Origin: Hyphomicrobiales bacterium | Lineage (GTDB): Bacteria > Pseudomonadota > Alphaproteobacteria > Rhizobiales > Xanthobacteraceae | Assembly (NCBI GenBank): GCA_017305715.1 | Contig: JAFKKG010000032.1 | Location: forward strand, 1 to 64,000 | DNA: 64,000 nucleotides | Direction: 5' to 3' | Made by a program: the position numbers and the translations under genes | In this document: positions 61,999-64,000 of the stretch, in pieces | How positions within the stretch are numbered: the first letter of the stretch is position 1 | Layout of the letters: each line of letters starts with the position of its first letter | Notes under the pieces: generated by a model | Database searches by the model: none | What the model saw: only the letters and a program-made list of their open reading frames with translations | Told to the model about the DNA's origin: nothing

Positions 61999-62193
61999 TC
62001 AGAAGCAGGCCGAGATGCCGGCGGCGATCATTTCAAAGAACACCGCGGTCCCGTAGTGGAACCACAGCGCCGCGGCGCCGCACACGGACAGCGCGCCAAG
62101 GCCGGCGGCACCCCAGACGATCGCGGACGCCACCCTGCCCTGCGGCCGGGCTGCCGCTGAAATCCCGTGCTGGGCGGAAATCGGCTGAACCAT
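61999..62193 (-). CDS. Small single-helix membrane protein upstream of SCO
   Basis: A 64-residue protein with a polar N-terminus and one long hydrophobic stretch (AIVWGAAGLGALSVCGAAALW, then YGTAVFFEMIAAGISACF, perhaps two helices). It is immediately upstream of the SCO gene on the same strand and likely co-transcribed. The position and end phrase suggest a conserved small protein of this neighbourhood, but I cannot assign a function. Existence is moderately supported. Confidence 0.6.
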   Translation of the reverse strand: MVQPISAQHGISAAARPQGRVASAIVWGAAGLGALSVCGAAALWFHYGTAVFFEMIAAGISACF

Positions 62194-62298
62194 AGGGGTT
62201 CAGATAGAGCCAGTTCCAGGGCCAGGCAAGCGCCATGGCCGCGCGGCCGATCACGTGATGATGAGGGAAACCGCAGTCTAGCGAGACGCCGGGCGATC

Positions 62299-62769
62299 TC
62301 AGCGAGACGCCGGCTTGATCGCGGAGGCCTGGGCGTCGAGGTAGCAGGGCTTGTACAGCGCCTGCAATTGCTTGCCGCGCAGGAAGATCATGCGCGGGGT
62401 CAGGCCGCCACGCTGGGCGATCCAGCGCTTCACCGGCGTCGGATACATCGAGTACAGCATCTGGGTGGCTTCGGCATTGGTCACCGCGCGGCCATTGGCG
62501 CCGAAATCCCAGGCGGCATGGAAGCCGAGATTGGCGTGCGAGGTCACGCAGATCTTGTCGTGGGGGACGGCGCCGAGAATGATGGTGCAGGCCGAAGCGC
62601 AGAGGCCGTCGATGATGACCGTCTCGCCCGAGGTACGCAGCCCCTGGTATTTGTCGACATAGGTGCCGATCCGGCCGCCGCGGTCATCGGCAATCCGGAC
62701 CACCGCCTGGCTCGATACAACCCCTGCCAACAGCAGCACCGCCGCGAGCAACCCCGTCACCAGCTTCAT
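62299..62769 (-). CDS. Secreted ClpP-like protein (COG3904-like)
   Basis: A 156-residue protein with a signal peptide (about residues 1-22, ending SSQA). The mature part opens VVRIADDRGGRIGTYVDKYQGL and contains VIIDGLCASACTIILGAVP, the same Cys-Ala-Ser-Ala-Cys box as the 36948-37784 protein, then LGFHAAWDF with a candidate His and MYPTPVKRWIAQRGGL. This resembles a compact ClpP/crotonase-fold domain. Peptidase activity is possible but not shown. It is transcribed away from the flavoprotein gene. Confidence 0.75.
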   Translation of the reverse strand: MKLVTGLLAAVLLLAGVVSSQAVVRIADDRGGRIGTYVDKYQGLRTSGETVIIDGLCASACTIILGAVPHDKICVTSHANLGFHAAWDFGANGRAVTNAEATQMLYSMYPTPVKRWIAQRGGLTPRMIFLRGKQLQALYKPCYLDAQASAIKPASR

Positions 62770-63000
62770 ATCCCAGCCCCAGTCCTTAACCGCCGAACCC
62801 GAATCTGATCGTCTTGGTGATGCAAGACGTCACGAGGGTCGTTCGAGACCGTGATTTTGTCTAGGCGGCCAAGGCCGTTCAAAACAAATTCAAATTAAGT
62901 GTTGCAACGGCGCTGCACCCTGGATGCGAAAAGGTCCCAAACTGGAACAGCTTAACATGGCCACGGTGGCCGCCCTGCCACAGGCAAGCGGCATTTGCCG

Positions 63001-63030
63001 TTGACCGCGTCGGACCGTGCAGTCTTGAAT
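63001..63030 (+). promoter_or_regulatory. Possible promoter of the flavoprotein gene
   Basis: TTGACC and TTGAAT are separated by 18 bp, ending 26 bp before the ATG. The remaining upstream gap (62770-63000) contains an AT-rich patch near 62880-62900 and nothing else I can support. Confidence 0.35.
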
Positions 63031-63056
63031 TAAAAAAGGGTTAGGGGGAGGACGCG

Positions 63057-64000
63057 ATGGCTGAGGACGCAGACGTAATCGTGGTCGGCGGCGGACTGGC
63101 GGGGCTGGTCGCGGCCTGCGAGATCGCCGACGCCGGCAAGCGCGTCATCGTGGTCGACCAGGAAGGCGAGCAAAACCTCGGCGGCCAGGCCTTCTGGTCG
63201 TTTGGCGGCCTGTTCCTGGTGGATAGTCCCGAACAGCGCCGGCTCGGCATCAGGGACAGTGTTGACCTCGCGCTGCAGGACTGGATGGGCACCGCCGGCT
63301 TCGACCGCGAGGAGGATCACTGGCCGAAGAAATGGGCCGAAGCCTATGTCGGCTTTGCGGCGGGCGAAAAGCGCGACTGGCTGCGCGCGATGGGCCACCG
63401 CATTTTTCCCGTGGTCGGCTGGGCCGAACGCGGCGGCTATGACGCGATGGGCCACGGCAATTCGGTGCCGCGCTTTCACGTCACCTGGGGCACCGGTCCC
63501 GGCATCGTCGAACCGTTCGAGCGGCGGGCGCGCGAGGCGCAGAATAGCGGCCGGCTGACCTTCAAGTTCCGCCACCGCGTCGACGCACTCATGATCAGCA
63601 ACGGCACGGTCGAGGGCGTCAGCGGCGCGATCCTCGAACCTGATAGCGTCGAGCGCGGCCAGAGCAGCTCGCGAAAGGTCTCCGGCGACTTCACCCTGCG
63701 CGCGCAAGCCGTGATCGTCGCCTCCGGCGGCATTGGGGGCAATCATGACCTGGTGCGGCAGAACTGGCCGAAGCGGCTCGGCGCGCCGCCGAAGTTCATG
63801 ATCTCGGGCGTGCCCGAACATGTCGACGGCCGGATGATCGGGATCACGGAGGCGGCCGGCGCGCGGCTGATCAACCGTGACCGGATGTGGCATTACGTCG
63901 AGGGCATCCGCAACTGGTCGCCGATCTGGCCGCGCCACGGCATCCGCATCCTGCCCGGCCCGTCATCGCTGTGGTTCGACGCCACGGGCAAACGGCTGCC
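63057..64000 (+). CDS. FAD-binding dehydrogenase, truncated by window end
   Basis: The first 314 codons of a flavoprotein resembling COG3573 / fumarate-reductase-type FAD dehydrogenases. The Rossmann motif VVGGGLAGLVAACE is at residues 10-23, followed by GGQAFWSFGGLFLVDS, the FAD-contacting segment, and AVIVASGGIGGNHDLVR near 218-235. Such proteins oxidise steroids, lipids or small acids; the substrate domain is incomplete here. The ATG has a strong GGGGGAGG ribosome site. The frame is open to base 64000 without a stop. Confidence 0.9.
   Translation, partial: MAEDADVIVVGGGLAGLVAACEIADAGKRVIVVDQEGEQNLGGQAFWSFGGLFLVDSPEQRRLGIRDSVDLALQDWMGTAGFDREEDHWPKKWAEAYVGFAAGEKRDWLRAMGHRIFPVVGWAERGGYDAMGHGNSVPRFHVTWGTGPGIVEPFERRAREAQNSGRLTFKFRHRVDALMISNGTVEGVSGAILEPDSVERGQSSSRKVSGDFTLRAQAVIVASGGIGGNHDLVRQNWPKRLGAPPKFMISGVPEHVDGRMIGITEAAGARLINRDRMWHYVEGIRNWSPIWPRHGIRILPGPSSLWFDATGKRL

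Overview
The window reads as chromosomal DNA of an alphaproteobacterium of the Bradyrhizobium / Nitrobacteraceae group. The grounds are high GC with strong third-position bias, a class I lysyl-tRNA synthetase, a cta-type aa3 oxidase operon with coxF, an IalB-family protein, a PodJ-like polar protein, and many short palindromic intergenic repeats of types common in that group. No rRNA, tRNA, CRISPR array, insertion sequence, integrase or phage gene was seen. Genus and species are inferred; no database search was run.

Layout. 1-4.5 kb: intergenic repeat, an EamA exporter, a small CusF-like secreted protein, a GcvA-type LysR regulator divergent from an acyl-CoA-dehydrogenase-fold enzyme, and a decayed copy of the CusF-like gene. 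4.5-8.9 kb: CUT1-type ABC sugar importer (two permeases, binding protein, ATPase). 9-17 kb, minus strand: the oxidase operon ctaC-ctaD-ctaB-coxF-ctaG-ctaE, then a terminator, DUF983, SURF1 and an Old Yellow Enzyme homologue. 17-26 kb: IalB, a GNAT enzyme, TldD, a signal peptidase, YjbR, a nucleotidyltransferase, a PAN-domain protein, glutamate-cysteine ligase, and a MarR regulator divergent from a beta-class glutathione transferase. 26-32 kb: a fatty-acid beta-oxidation set (acyl-CoA dehydrogenase, thiolase, FadB/FadJ-type bifunctional enzyme). 32-42 kb: NTF2-like/PadR divergent pair, PodJ-like Sel1 protein, ClpP-fold membrane protein, TauE with its TIGR02186 partner, Nramp-like transporter, and an EamA/LysR pair.

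43-52 kb holds the most interesting set: the four parts of the ligase-associated DNA repair system (PdeM nuclease, Lhr-type helicase, MBL-fold exonuclease, ATP-dependent DNA ligase). It is split into two blocks by a binding protein and a methyltransferase. Three of the four genes carry palindromic repeat sequence: at the PdeM start, in-frame inside the helicase next to its Walker A region, and in-frame inside the ligase as a 141-bp inverted pair.

52-64 kb: DUF6460, MBL hydrolase, MATE exporter, PyrD, DUF952, a LexA/CI-like S24 regulator followed by an atypical MUG-type glycosylase, class II aldolase, LysRS, a family 3 binding protein, SCO, a second ClpP-fold protein, and the start of an FAD-dependent dehydrogenase cut by the window end.

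Functional links. SURF1, CtaG, CtaB, DUF983 and SCO can all serve maturation of the aa3 oxidase. GshA and the glutathione transferase share glutathione. The ligase-associated module, the LexA-like regulator and the MUG-like glycosylase lie within about 14 kb of each other, which suggests (inference only) a local concentration of DNA repair functions.
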